This document shows, in pieces, positions 33,870-42,947 of a stretch of DNA of 63,922 bases. Within the stretch, counting starts at the first letter, position 1. Each line of letters begins with the position of its first letter. Made by a program: the position numbers and the translations under genes. The notes beneath the pieces were generated by a model. It saw only the letters and a program-made list of their open reading frames with translations. It had not been told where the DNA came from and made no database searches. Origin of the DNA: Clostridia bacterium (lineage in GTDB: Bacteria > Bacillota > Clostridia > Oscillospirales > CAG-272); contig JAFUNF010000025.1 in assembly GCA_017473085.1 (NCBI GenBank), positions 1-63,922 on the forward strand, in the 5' to 3' direction.

Positions 33870-34919
33870 ATGAAAAAGAAAATTGCAGTTGTTGGATATG
33901 GTGGTATGGGCTCCTGGCATGTAAACCACGCACTTAGGAGTGATGTTTTAGAGCTTGCTGGTATCTACGATATAGATGAAGAAAAATCAAAGAAGGCAGA
34001 GGCTAATGGAATTCGTGCTTATTCATCTCTTGATGAGCTGATTGCAGACAAGGAGGTTGAATTAGTTACAGTTGCGATTCCTAACGATGTCCATCTTGAA
34101 ACAGTAATCAAATGTCTTGAGGGTGGAAAGCATGTTATTTGCGAAAAGCCTGTTGCTCTTTCCTCTGGTGACCTTGAAAAAATGATTTATACTGCAAACC
34201 GAGCAGAAAGATTATTTACTGTGCACCAAAACAGACGTTGGGACGTTGACTACCTCGCTATTCAGTCTCTTGTTGACTCAGGAGAAATTGGCAAGCCTAT
34301 CCGTATTGAATCAAGAATTCACGGCTCTCGTGGTATTCCATCTGACTGGAGAGGCGAAAAATCTCACGGTGGTGGTATGATTCTTGACTGGGGTATTCAC
34401 CTAATTGACCAGCTTATGCTTATTTATAAGAATGAAGAAATTGATACAATTAACTGTGAGATAACAAACATTACTAACAAAGAGGTTGATGATGGCTTTT
34501 ACCTTACAATAACCTTTAAGAGTGGCGCAGTTGCCTTTGCTGAGGTTGGTACATATAACTTTATTTCTTTGCCAAGATTTTATATGAAGGCAGAAAAGGG
34601 CTCTGCTCTAATTACCGACTGGAGAGAAAAGTGCAAGGTTGCTAAATGCAAATACTGGCACGAAAACGACGTGTTACCTGTTCAAACTGCAGCAGGTCTT
34701 ACTAAGACTATGGCACCAAGAGATAGCGTTACTCTTGACGAGTATGAGCTTAAAATTCCTAAGTCGGACGTTCACAACTTTTACAGAAACTTTGTTAATG
34801 CTATTGATGGCAAGGAGGCTCAGCTTATTACTCACGACCAAATGCGTCTTGATATGAAGATTATGGAGTATTGCTTCAAATCTGCTAAGCTTCACCAAAC
34901 AATAAAATTCGAATATTAA
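33870..34919 (+). CDS. Gfo/Idh/MocA-family oxidoreductase
   Basis: A 349-residue NAD(P)-dependent dehydrogenase. The Rossmann motif is VGYGGMGSWH (8-17), the family EKP motif is CEKPVAL near residue 95, and the second domain carries DWGIHLIDQLML with the catalytic-type His. Typical substrates are sugars, inositols or their derivatives; the exact one is unknown. A single gene with its own promoter; a terminator (34923-34960) and hairpin-array element B lie downstream. Confidence 0.85.
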   Translation: MKKKIAVVGYGGMGSWHVNHALRSDVLELAGIYDIDEEKSKKAEANGIRAYSSLDELIADKEVELVTVAIPNDVHLETVIKCLEGGKHVICEKPVALSSGDLEKMIYTANRAERLFTVHQNRRWDVDYLAIQSLVDSGEIGKPIRIESRIHGSRGIPSDWRGEKSHGGGMILDWGIHLIDQLMLIYKNEEIDTINCEITNITNKEVDDGFYLTITFKSGAVAFAEVGTYNFISLPRFYMKAEKGSALITDWREKCKVAKCKYWHENDVLPVQTAAGLTKTMAPRDSVTLDEYELKIPKSDVHNFYRNFVNAIDGKEAQLITHDQMRLDMKIMEYCFKSAKLHQTIKFEY

Positions 34920-34922
34920 TTA

Positions 34923-34960
34923 AAAATGAAGGTGCTTTCGTAAAGTAAGCCCTTCATTTT
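34923..34960 (+). terminator. Terminator after the oxidoreductase gene
   Basis: AAAATGAAGG pairs with CCTTCATTTT (10 bp) with T-rich flank, directly after the stop at 34919. Confidence 0.8.
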
Positions 34961-34981
34961 ATTATATAAGAGGATTCACCT

Positions 34982-35430
34982 AAACAAAAGACGAAGGGCA
35001 TAATGGGTGATGTTCTTAGCGGAGAATTTGATAATCTCACTAAGTGCGAGCATCGCATTTGACCAGTCAAACGCAGATTTGGGCTAAGCCCAAACCCTTA
35101 TTATGAGCAGAGCGAATAACAAGGTTCTGCATAGCAGGTTCTTATAACGACAGAAAGAGCAAACACGCAAGACTAAAACCTTGTATGTCTGCTCTTTTTC
35201 TGTTTGTGAAGTTTTCGCAAAAGCGAAAGTGAAGTTGTGCCACGCACAGTGAAGTTGCTCGCAAATGCTCGCAGTGAAGTTAAGTTTACCCAACACTTCG
35301 CCGTCAGGCGAAACTTCACTCACAAAGTGAACTTCACTATCGAAGATAACTTCACTTGCCCAAAGGGCAAACTTAGTTTTAGCGTGTTCTCCGTTAAGGA
35401 TAACACGCTAAAGCCCTTCGTCTTTTGTTT
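34982..35430. mobile_element. Hairpin-array element B
   Basis: A 449-bp intergenic element bounded by an 18-bp perfect inverted repeat (AAACAAAAGACGAAGGGC at 34982-34999, complement at 35413-35430). Inside, in order: a palindrome on GGGCTaAGCCC (35078-35094), a long hairpin with CAGAAAGAGCA arms (35151-35202), then short hairpins (TTTCGC, GTGC-cac-GCAC, TTCGCC-gtca-GGCGAA, TCAC-aaa-GTGA, TATC-gaa-GATA, TTGCCC-aaa-GGGCAA) spaced by TGAAGTT on the left and AACTTCA on the right, and a closing stem TAGCGTGTT/AACACGCTA capped TCC-gttaa-GGA. No credible gene is inside. It lies between two convergent genes. Mobile or structured-RNA nature is inferred. Confidence 0.6.
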
Positions 35431-35457
35431 TATAATTTACACTAATTTATAGGCTGA

Positions 35458-37491
35458 CTAAATCCATCTTTCAACACTAATGCCATACTTTGCAAGCACG
35501 TTAAAGTATTGAATTGGGGAGATAATGTCAAGGTAGTTAGCACGCTTAACAGCAGATCTTTTTGCGAAGTTTTCAACTGCAGTAAGTGTACGTCCGTGAA
35601 GTGTTCTTGAGGAGTCAAGACCATAACCAACGTATGGGCTATATATAAACTCTGAGGAATAAACCTCAAGCTCCTTCAAGTATGGGAATACCATACCATT
35701 TGAAAGATATACCACACGAATATCGTCTGTTACAGTTGGAGTAACTGAAACGGATACAATTGCTGCCTTCTTGTTTGTGTCGTATGATGTACCCGAGCCA
35801 ATAGTTACATATTGATTATTAACCTTAGCTTGAATTTCAAACTGCATTACATGCTTTTCTGGCTCACCAGCAGTTACAGGGTCGTTGAAGTACAATACAA
35901 CCTTTGTAATCTCGTGTGCTTCCTTAAGAGTTACACCACAGTACGTACCCTTATCAAAGTTTTCAGCAAACCATGAGAAGCTATCGTCTGATGTGTTACC
36001 ATCAATGATGTAGATAGGATCTGAAATACTTGAATATTCCATTGAGGAGGATGCATAAGCTGTGCCGTAGCAAGCAAGGTTACCTGTTGCAGTTGAAGCC
36101 TTTCTTGCAACTGTCATATAGTCAGCATAGAAAATAGTCTTGTCTGGCTTTGTGCCCTTTGTGATTTCTGCAATTATTTCATTGATAACAGGCTTTACAT
36201 CTTCGCCATTTTTCTTCGAGGATGTAAATGAAATTTTAACACCAGTAATACCAATGTCGTTTATTGCATAGGTCTTTAGCTTATCGGTATTAAGCTTATC
36301 GGTAATAACGTCAGACATTGTCTTGACTGTTTCGCCACGCTTAACAGCAACCCAGTTATTTCCCTTTTTGACACTCAAGGTGTACTCAAGGTTAATGTCA
36401 GTGTCTGTTGCGTTCATACCACCAAAGTTAAGTGATATATTAGAAATTGCATAAGCAGTATCAAAATCAATCCAAAATTCGTCAACACCACCTACATTGT
36501 TACCCTTCCAAGAGGTTGTAGTAACATTGTCGTTACCAAGACCTGGGTATCTTGCAGTAGTTGAGGATGTAGCACCAGCAAAGCCACCGAGTGCTGCGTT
36601 TGTAGAAAGCAAAGCACCCTCTGGCACGTCGAAGTCAGGCTTGTAGCCCTTTCTACCCATAATGATAACCTCATGCATTACAGGCATCTTCCACCAGTGG
36701 TCCCAAAGTGGAGACTTATCAGGGTCATAGCCTTGATCGATGTACCACTTTGCGTATCTACCATATTCAGTACATTCAATTCTAATGTTCTTTGTATTAG
36801 CCTTGAATGGAATTGGGTCGCCGTTTGAATCAAGAACAAGCTCGCCGTTTTCGTCGTACTCATAGAAAGGAATTTCAACAAAGGCATTGTTGCCACCCTG
36901 TACTGAGCTTTCTCCCTCTGGTACGTAGTAGGTCAAATCGTTGTTATAAGCAACACCAAGTGTCTTCCACTCACCATAGATAAGTGCCTTAACGGTGTAC
37001 TTAATGTTATTATGTTGATCTGTTAAGAAGCTGGTGATTTCATTCTCGCAGGTTGGACACTTAGCAGATTTACGAGTTTTACCATCTGCCTTGTATTGAA
37101 GATCTACAAGCTCCTCATTTGTGTATTCCTTCTTACATTTAACGCAGAAAGCACCGTCGACAGCATCCCACTTCTTCATATAAATAATCATGCTTTCGCC
37201 CTCATAATAGGTTGCGAACTTCATACCACAGTATTGAAGTGTGTCGTCACAAGGTCCGATCTTACGTCCTGTTGATAGTGGCTCCCACATTTGATATGAG
37301 TTCCAAAGGAAGCCGTTGTTTAGGTATTTTGAGCTACGGTCGTTGTTAAATACTGAGGAATGGTAGGTCATACCATACAACGCAATATTTTCCAACTCGC
37401 CTGTTGCTTCTCCCTCTTCGGCAACTATTTGCCAAGTGAAGCAAGGAACAAGCATAAGCACGCACAAAATTAGTGATAATGCCTTTTTCAT
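35458..37491 (-). CDS. Secreted multi-discoidin (F5/8 C-like) protein
   Basis: A 677-residue exported protein with a Sec signal (about 1-24, cleavage near VAEEG). Three beta-sandwich regions of F5/8-type C (discoidin) character follow: about 33-265, about 290-430 (TSSTTARYPGLGNDNVTTTSW, EFWIDFDTAYAISNISLNFGG) and about 465-625 (NLACYGTAYASSSME, YIIDGNTSDDSFSWF). The first is interrupted by a zinc-ribbon-like pair, FCVKCKKEY and KCPTCENEI (about residues 115-150). The C-terminal 50 residues are helical. It probably binds surface or host glycans; no catalytic motif or cell-wall anchor is seen. Confidence 0.65.
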   Translation of the reverse strand: MKKALSLILCVLMLVPCFTWQIVAEEGEATGELENIALYGMTYHSSVFNNDRSSKYLNNGFLWNSYQMWEPLSTGRKIGPCDDTLQYCGMKFATYYEGESMIIYMKKWDAVDGAFCVKCKKEYTNEELVDLQYKADGKTRKSAKCPTCENEITSFLTDQHNNIKYTVKALIYGEWKTLGVAYNNDLTYYVPEGESSVQGGNNAFVEIPFYEYDENGELVLDSNGDPIPFKANTKNIRIECTEYGRYAKWYIDQGYDPDKSPLWDHWWKMPVMHEVIIMGRKGYKPDFDVPEGALLSTNAALGGFAGATSSTTARYPGLGNDNVTTTSWKGNNVGGVDEFWIDFDTAYAISNISLNFGGMNATDTDINLEYTLSVKKGNNWVAVKRGETVKTMSDVITDKLNTDKLKTYAINDIGITGVKISFTSSKKNGEDVKPVINEIIAEITKGTKPDKTIFYADYMTVARKASTATGNLACYGTAYASSSMEYSSISDPIYIIDGNTSDDSFSWFAENFDKGTYCGVTLKEAHEITKVVLYFNDPVTAGEPEKHVMQFEIQAKVNNQYVTIGSGTSYDTNKKAAIVSVSVTPTVTDDIRVVYLSNGMVFPYLKELEVYSSEFIYSPYVGYGLDSSRTLHGRTLTAVENFAKRSAVKRANYLDIISPIQYFNVLAKYGISVERWI

Positions 37492-37630
37492 TAGTGTACT
37501 CCTTGTACTATAAATTATTTACTACTGTATTTTAACATATTATAATATAAAAAGCAAGGTGTTTTTGTAAATTTGTCACAATTAATATATTAAATGTATA
37601 ATTTTCGTGCAAATTGCATAAAACTAAAAC

Positions 37631-37694
37631 AAAGGTCCTTCTCCATTTTTCTTGCCGACCCCGTTGGGGCAGAATTTGGAAAAAGACCTTTTTT
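37631..37694 (-). terminator. Terminator after ribF
   Basis: AAAGGTC pairs with GACCTTT around a second hairpin centred on GCCGACCCCGTTGGGGC. It lies 15 nt past the ribF stop and has A/T tracts on both sides, so it may stop transcripts from both directions. The rest of 37492-37709 is AT-rich with no visible gene. Confidence 0.7.
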
Positions 37695-37709
37695 CATTGA
37701 AATACAAAA

Positions 37710-38615
37710 TTAAATAAAATAGTTCTTGGCTTTTTCTATATCAATTGCAATTTGTTTTTTCAGTTCATCTAAGGATTCAAACTTTCTTTCATTCCTTACA
37801 AATTCACGGAAAACAACCTTGATATAGGACCCATACAAAAAGCCATTATAGCCTATTATGTGAGTTTCCATATTAACAGGTGCCAAGGGATTGTCAACGG
37901 TAGGTCTGACACCTACATTAGTTATTGATGGATAGGTGTCCTCTCCTATATAGCACTCTGTAATATAAACTCCGTTTTTTGGCACAACCTTGCCCTGTGG
38001 TATAGATTGATTTATGGTAGGAAAGCCCATTTCTCTGCCAAGCTTTTTGCCATGCTCAACCCTTGCATAAATCGAATAGGGTGGCATATAGGCTTGTATT
38101 TCTCCAACCTGACCATTTTCTATCATTTTCCTTAGCTTCGTTGACGAGAGTGTTTCATTTTCAATTAAAATTCTTTCGGAAATTTCGACACTCCCTCCAA
38201 CTTTTCCAAGTAAATGCTTCAAATCCTGAGCGTTTTTAGATGCACCACTTCCAAAGCGATAATTAAAGCCACAGCAAGCACATACCACACAGAGTTGACC
38301 TACAAGAACCTTGCTTACAAAGTCCTCTCCACTCATAGTCTTCACATCCTCAAAGCTATCTAAAGCTACATAATCTATACCAAACCTCTTAAAAAGGTCA
38401 AGCTTTTCCTCGAGAGTAAGGATTTTTGCAACAGACTTGGGATTATCTAAAAAGGTATATACTACACTTTTCGCTCGTCTTTTCTTAGCCTCATAAAAAG
38501 CATTTTTAAACACCGAGGCATGACCCAAATGAAAGCCATCAAAGGTGCCTAACGCAACCACAGTATTTTCTCTTATTTCGGTAATTTGCATCGTTTTCAA
38601 GTCATAAACCTTCAT
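37710..38615 (-). CDS. ribF: Bifunctional riboflavin kinase/FAD synthetase
   Basis: It makes FMN from riboflavin and then FAD. The 301-residue protein has an N-terminal FAD synthetase nucleotidyltransferase half with GTFDGFHLGH and CACCGFNYRFG, and a C-terminal riboflavin kinase half with KLGREMGFPTINQ and the metal-coordinating MGFPT region, then NMETHIIGYNG. GGGGGTG lies 6 nt before the ATG at 38615; a GTG three codons earlier overlaps that ribosome site and is rejected. No FMN riboswitch is seen upstream. Confidence 0.93.
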   Translation of the reverse strand: MKVYDLKTMQITEIRENTVVALGTFDGFHLGHASVFKNAFYEAKKRRAKSVVYTFLDNPKSVAKILTLEEKLDLFKRFGIDYVALDSFEDVKTMSGEDFVSKVLVGQLCVVCACCGFNYRFGSGASKNAQDLKHLLGKVGGSVEISERILIENETLSSTKLRKMIENGQVGEIQAYMPPYSIYARVEHGKKLGREMGFPTINQSIPQGKVVPKNGVYITECYIGEDTYPSITNVGVRPTVDNPLAPVNMETHIIGYNGFLYGSYIKVVFREFVRNERKFESLDELKKQIAIDIEKAKNYFI

Positions 38616-38770
38616 AGCTCTCACCCCCTTGACACTCTATTTTACCACACCTTATTCCAACTTTCCATATTTTTTTATATTATTTTAGTATTTTTTCACA
38701 CAATTAGCTTTTTTTGTGCTACAATTAGATATGATACTTTACCAATATACAAAAAGCGAGGTACAAATTA

Positions 38771-40108
38771 ATGAAAGTTATGTGGATTGGACACGGAGGT
38801 CTTCTGTTCGTTTCCGGAAAAACTAAGGTAGTTATTGACCCTTATCTTTCCAATTCCCTTCGTGATACAGATGCATCCTTCAAAAGAAAGATGGGCATCA
38901 AAAAGAAGCTATTAAAAATAAAACCCGATGCTATTATTTTGACAAGCTCACATCCAGACAGATGCGACCCTAAGACTGTTACTGCTTACGTTAAGAAGAG
39001 AAAATTTCTTTTCTTCCCTATTAAGGTTAAGCATAAGGTGGATGTTTTATGCTCACAGACAGTTTTCAAGGCACATTCAAAGGCGTGGACAAAAATGAAT
39101 GCTAACCCTGTAATGTTTGGGGCTGATCTTGAGTGGAGTGTAGGAAATTTAGTAATAAAGGGAGTTTCAGCAAAGACTGACGACACCTCTGCATTCGGCT
39201 TAATCATTACCGATATTACCGATGGAAAGAAATACTACATAGCATCTAATACTCTATATTCTGACAAGCTTTTCAACAAGCTTCCCGATGACCTTTTTGC
39301 AGCATTCATTCCTGTCGGTGGCATGTTCGGCTCAATGAATATCATTGATGCAACCAGATTTGCAAGACGCTTAAATGCACAATTCAGCATACCTGTCCTT
39401 TTTGGTATGTTTGACAAAAAGCAGAAGGCTGATGATTTTGTTGTACCTGGTAGAATTATACCTAAAATTTACAAAATCATTCAGTTTACTATGTTCCCTG
39501 TCAATTCTATTTTTTCCTCAGGTCTCGATATGTTCTTTAATGAAAAGAATAAAAAGAAAATTAACCTTGACGATTTTGACGATATTGACAACATGGACGA
39601 GGACAACATAGCTCCTGATAAGGAACCCGAAAGTGTACCTGCTATTGCAGAAAATAGCGATGTACCAGAAGAAGTTCCTGTTGCTAACAATAGCGAGACT
39701 CCTGTCAGTGACGAAAATCCTGACGATAATGGCGAAGCTCCAGTTAATGAGGAAAGCCCTGACGATAATGGCGAGGCTCCTGTTAGTGACGAAATCATTG
39801 ACGATAATGGTGAGGCTCCTGTTAGCGAGGAAAACCCTGACGATAATGGCGAGGCTCCTGTTAGTGACGAAACCCCTGACGATAATGGTGAGACACCTGT
39901 TAATGAGGAAAACCCTGACGATAATGGTGAGACACCTGTTAATGAGGAAAACCCTGACGATAACGATGAGTCTCCTGTTAGCGAGGAAAACCTTGACGAT
40001 AATGGTGAAGCTCCTGTCAGTGAGGAAAACCCTGACGATAATGGCGAGGCTCCTGTCAGTGAGGAAATTCCCAACGACGTGTCTAAAATTGATACCGATG
40101 ACGAATAA
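38771..40108 (+). CDS. UlaG-like MBL-fold protein with degenerate metal site and acidic repeat tail
   Basis: A 445-residue protein. Residues 1-235 follow the UlaG/YtnP-like metallo-beta-lactamase fold (WIGHGGLLF, VIDPYLSNS, FIPVGG). The metal motif expected as T-H-x-H-x-D-H reads T58-S-S-H-P-D-R64: the first and third His are replaced by Ser59 and Arg64, so canonical two-metal catalysis is unlikely. Residues 255-305 are acidic, and 310-426 are nine 13-residue repeats of the form PVSEENPDDNGEA. Without a signal peptide it is presumably cytosolic. It could be a scaffold, or an enzyme using a different metal arrangement. Confidence 0.65.
   Translation: MKVMWIGHGGLLFVSGKTKVVIDPYLSNSLRDTDASFKRKMGIKKKLLKIKPDAIILTSSHPDRCDPKTVTAYVKKRKFLFFPIKVKHKVDVLCSQTVFKAHSKAWTKMNANPVMFGADLEWSVGNLVIKGVSAKTDDTSAFGLIITDITDGKKYYIASNTLYSDKLFNKLPDDLFAAFIPVGGMFGSMNIIDATRFARRLNAQFSIPVLFGMFDKKQKADDFVVPGRIIPKIYKIIQFTMFPVNSIFSSGLDMFFNEKNKKKINLDDFDDIDNMDEDNIAPDKEPESVPAIAENSDVPEEVPVANNSETPVSDENPDDNGEAPVNEESPDDNGEAPVSDEIIDDNGEAPVSEENPDDNGEAPVSDETPDDNGETPVNEENPDDNGETPVNEENPDDNDESPVSEENLDDNGEAPVSEENPDDNGEAPVSEEIPNDVSKIDTDDE
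39698..40048 (+). repeat. 39-bp tandem repeat encoding an acidic 13-residue unit
   Basis: Nine in-frame 39-bp units plus a partial tenth, within the tail of the UlaG-like gene. Units differ mostly at positions 1, 4-7 and 12 of the 13-residue frame (A/T/S-P-V-S/N-D/E-E-N-P-D-D-N-G-E). High identity makes slipped-strand copy-number change likely. The complementary strand stays open over the repeats only because of the repeat's codon pattern. Confidence 0.9.
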
Positions 40109-40122
40109 TTATTGACTTCAAG

Positions 40123-40153
40123 AATGCTCTGTTAAATATACGGGGCGTTTTTG
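40123..40153 (+). terminator. Terminator after the UlaG-like gene
   Basis: As RNA, AAUGCUCUG (40123-40131) pairs with CGGGGCGUU (40141-40149) using several G-U pairs and runs into a T tract. Confidence 0.55.
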
Positions 40154-40184
40154 TTTATTAATTACAATTATTTTCTGTACGTTG

Positions 40185-40213
40185 TTGATTTTACAAAAAT
40201 TTAGGTCTATAAT
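40185..40213 (+). promoter_or_regulatory. Promoter of the hydrolase-ABC exporter unit
   Basis: TTGATT (40185-40190) and TATAAT (40208-40213) with a 17-nt spacer, 28 nt before the ATG at 40241. Confidence 0.75.
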
Positions 40214-40240
40214 ATTTTATAAATGAAAGGGGGATATAAT

Positions 40241-41188
40241 ATGCCTGATTTTGTAATTACATTTATTAGTATAATTGGTGTTTTAATTGTTGGTATTCTT
40301 GCCTCGTCCCTTTATGCTTACAGGCGTGCCTTTTATTCTCCTAAAATTGAGAAAAGGAAAACAAACTCCCTTGATTTTCTTGACAAGGAAGCCTACAAAA
40401 GCGTATCCGAGCTAATGAAAACCCTTGTAGGTCAGGTTAAGGCTATTCCCTTTGAAGAGGTTACAATTGACAGCTTCGATAAAACAAGACTTTTTGCAAG
40501 GTACTATCACATGCAAGATGGTGCTCCACTCCAAATTCAATTTCATGGTTATCGTGGCTCTGCCTTTCGTGATTTTTGCGGTGGACATGCACTCGCAAGA
40601 GAGCTAAAGCACAATATTCTGTTAGTTGACCAGCGTGCTCACGGACTTAGCCATGGCAATTCAATTACCTTTGGCATCAAGGAATCTCGTGATGCCCTTG
40701 CTTGGTGCGAATATGCGACAAGGCGCTTTGGCAATATTCCAATTTTCTTAGTTGGTGTATCAATGGGTGGGTCAACTGTTATTGGAGCCTCTGCTTACCA
40801 GCTTCCCTCTAATGTTAAGGGTATTATTGCCGATTGTCCCTTCTCCTCTCCACGTGATATTATTAAAAAGGTTTGTGGCGATATGGGGCTTAATCCAACG
40901 CTTATTTATCCCTTTATTAAGTTAGGAGCTATTTTGTTTGGTCGTTTTAATCCTGATAGCTTTAGCTGTGAGAGTGCTGTGGGAAGCTCAAGCACACCTA
41001 TTTTGATTTTGCACGGAGAGAACGATAGCTTTGTTCCCTGTAAAATGAGTAACAAAATTTATGAAAAATGCAAATCTAAATGCTTTCTTTATACCTTTGA
41101 GGGTGCTGAGCATGGTCTTTCCTTTCTCGCCAACCCTGAAAAATATAAAAAAGCAGTTTATGATTTTTTAAATTATTGTTTGGAGTAA
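40241..41188 (+). CDS. Membrane-anchored alpha/beta hydrolase
   Basis: A 315-residue serine hydrolase. An N-terminal membrane segment (about 4-26) is followed by the fold: HGYRGSA (oxyanion side), VDQRAHGLSHG, nucleophile elbow GVSMGGS, a late LHGENDSFVP with the catalytic Asp, and EGAEHGLSF with the His. This resembles the YqkD/BAAT-like peptidase-esterase group. AAAGGGGG precedes the ATG at 40241; the earlier ATG at 40223 lies before that ribosome site. It ends 4 nt before the exporter gene, so the two are cotranscribed. Confidence 0.8.
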   Translation: MPDFVITFISIIGVLIVGILASSLYAYRRAFYSPKIEKRKTNSLDFLDKEAYKSVSELMKTLVGQVKAIPFEEVTIDSFDKTRLFARYYHMQDGAPLQIQFHGYRGSAFRDFCGGHALARELKHNILLVDQRAHGLSHGNSITFGIKESRDALAWCEYATRRFGNIPIFLVGVSMGGSTVIGASAYQLPSNVKGIIADCPFSSPRDIIKKVCGDMGLNPTLIYPFIKLGAILFGRFNPDSFSCESAVGSSSTPILILHGENDSFVPCKMSNKIYEKCKSKCFLYTFEGAEHGLSFLANPEKYKKAVYDFLNYCLE

Positions 41189-41192
41189 AAAA

Positions 41193-42947
41193 ATGGAAAA
41201 GAAAAAGAAGAAAAAATTTGGGCTTCTTAAAAGATTTTTGCCCTATTACAAAAAATATATTTGGATTTTAATTGCAGATTTATTCTGTGCTGCATTAACT
41301 ACTGTTTGTGAGCTAATCCTCCCTATGATAGTAAGAGAAATTACAGGCAGGGCAACAGACGACCTTGCCACCCTTACCCTTGATTTAATCCTTAAATGTG
41401 GTCTTTTTTATATTGTCCTTCGAATTATTGACACTGGCGCCAATTTCTATATGGCATCCTTTGGACATATTATGGGCACAAAGATCGAAACGGATATGCG
41501 CAGAGATTTGTTTGCTCAATATCAAAGATTGTCATTTTCTTATTATGATAACACAAAAATCGGTACGCTTATGTCAAGAATTACCAGCGACCTTTTTGAT
41601 GTAACCGAATTTGCCCACCACTGTCCCGAGGAGTATTTTATAGCTTCAATTAAATTAATTGCTTCATTTATTATTTTATGCTCTATAAACCCTTGGCTCA
41701 CTCTTATAGTTTTTGCAACTATTCCTTTTGCACTCCTTACGCTTATACCCTTTAAGCGTGCAATGAAGGAAACCTTCAGACAGAATCGTATAAAGGCAGG
41801 AGAAATCAATTCACAGGTTGAGGACAGCCTTCTTGGTATCAGAGTAGTCAAGTCCTTTGTAAATGAGGACGTAGAGCAGAAAAAATTTAACAAAGGCAAT
41901 AAGGAATATCTTTCTATCAAAAAAAGGTCCTATTATGCTATGGGTGGCTTCCACTCCTGCACTCGCCTTTTTGACGGAATTATTTACATAGTTGTAGTTG
42001 TTGCAGGCGCAGTATATCTTTTGAATGGTGGCATTTCCGCTGCCGACTATGTAGCTTACCTCTTATACGTAACAACTCTTATTGCATCTATTAGAAAAAT
42101 AGTTGAATTTACAGAGCAATTCCAACGTGGTATGACAGGAATTGAACGCTTTGATGAAATTATGTGCTTAACTCCTGAAATAATCGACAAGGAAAATGCT
42201 AAGGAGCTTAAGGACGTTTCAGGTGACATTGAGTTTAAGGACGTTTCCTTCAAATACGAATCAACAAGCGACCTTGTTCTTAAAAATATCAACATTAAAA
42301 TTAAGGCTGGAGAAAGCATTGCAATCGTTGGCCCATCAGGTGGTGGTAAAACCACTCTTTGCTCACTGATTCCCAGATTCTACGAAATATCAGATGGCGA
42401 CATTACCATTGACGGAAGTAGCATTAGCGATTTGACAATTAAATCACTAAGAGAAAATATCGGCACTGTCCAACAGGACGTATATTTATTCTCTGGTAGT
42501 ATTAAGGAAAATATAAGATATGGTAAGCTAAATGCAACCGACGAGGAAATCGAAAAAGCATCGAGGCTTGCAGGTGCTCACGAATTTATTACAAATCTTC
42601 CTGACGGCTATGATACTTACGTAGGAGAGCGTGGTGTTAAGCTATCAGGTGGACAAAAGCAAAGAATTTCAATCGCTCGACTTTTCCTTAAGAATCCACC
42701 TATTCTTATTCTTGACGAGGCTACCTCAAGCCTTGACAACGAAAGTGAATATATCGTTCAAAAATCCTTAGAAACTCTTGCTAAGGGCAGAACAACTCTT
42801 ACAATTGCCCACAGACTTACAACTATCAAAAATGCGGACAGAATTTTAGTGCTGACCGAAAGCGGAATTGAGGAAGAAGGCACTCACGAGGAGCTAATTG
42901 CCAAAAACGGAGTTTATACCGAGCTTTATAAGCTATACTCTAACTAA
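41193..42947 (+). CDS. ABC exporter half-transporter (MsbA/LmrA type)
   Basis: A 584-residue fused permease-ATPase. Six membrane spans cover about 15-330; the NBD has Walker A GPSGGGKTT, Q-loop TVQQDVYLFSG, signature LSGGQKQR, Walker B ILILDEATSSLD and H-loop IAHRLTT. It works as a homodimer or as half of a heterodimer; the consensus ATP sites are intact, which favours a homodimer. Drug or lipid export is usual for the family, but the substrate is unknown. GGAG lies before the ATG. The gene runs into the left inverted repeat of element C. Confidence 0.92.
   Translation: MEKKKKKKFGLLKRFLPYYKKYIWILIADLFCAALTTVCELILPMIVREITGRATDDLATLTLDLILKCGLFYIVLRIIDTGANFYMASFGHIMGTKIETDMRRDLFAQYQRLSFSYYDNTKIGTLMSRITSDLFDVTEFAHHCPEEYFIASIKLIASFIILCSINPWLTLIVFATIPFALLTLIPFKRAMKETFRQNRIKAGEINSQVEDSLLGIRVVKSFVNEDVEQKKFNKGNKEYLSIKKRSYYAMGGFHSCTRLFDGIIYIVVVVAGAVYLLNGGISAADYVAYLLYVTTLIASIRKIVEFTEQFQRGMTGIERFDEIMCLTPEIIDKENAKELKDVSGDIEFKDVSFKYESTSDLVLKNINIKIKAGESIAIVGPSGGGKTTLCSLIPRFYEISDGDITIDGSSISDLTIKSLRENIGTVQQDVYLFSGSIKENIRYGKLNATDEEIEKASRLAGAHEFITNLPDGYDTYVGERGVKLSGGQKQRISIARLFLKNPPILILDEATSSLDNESEYIVQKSLETLAKGRTTLTIAHRLTTIKNADRILVLTESGIEEEGTHEELIAKNGVYTELYKLYSN

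Noticed and set aside
35084-35323. 79-codon minus-strand frame inside element B
   Set aside because: It runs through the hairpins and spacers, has no ribosome site, and is disrupted in element C.
39481-40074. 197-codon minus-strand open frame made of SSLTGASPLS repeats
   Set aside because: It is the antisense of the acidic tandem repeat of the UlaG-like gene; repeats keep the frame open, and there is no ribosome site or promoter.
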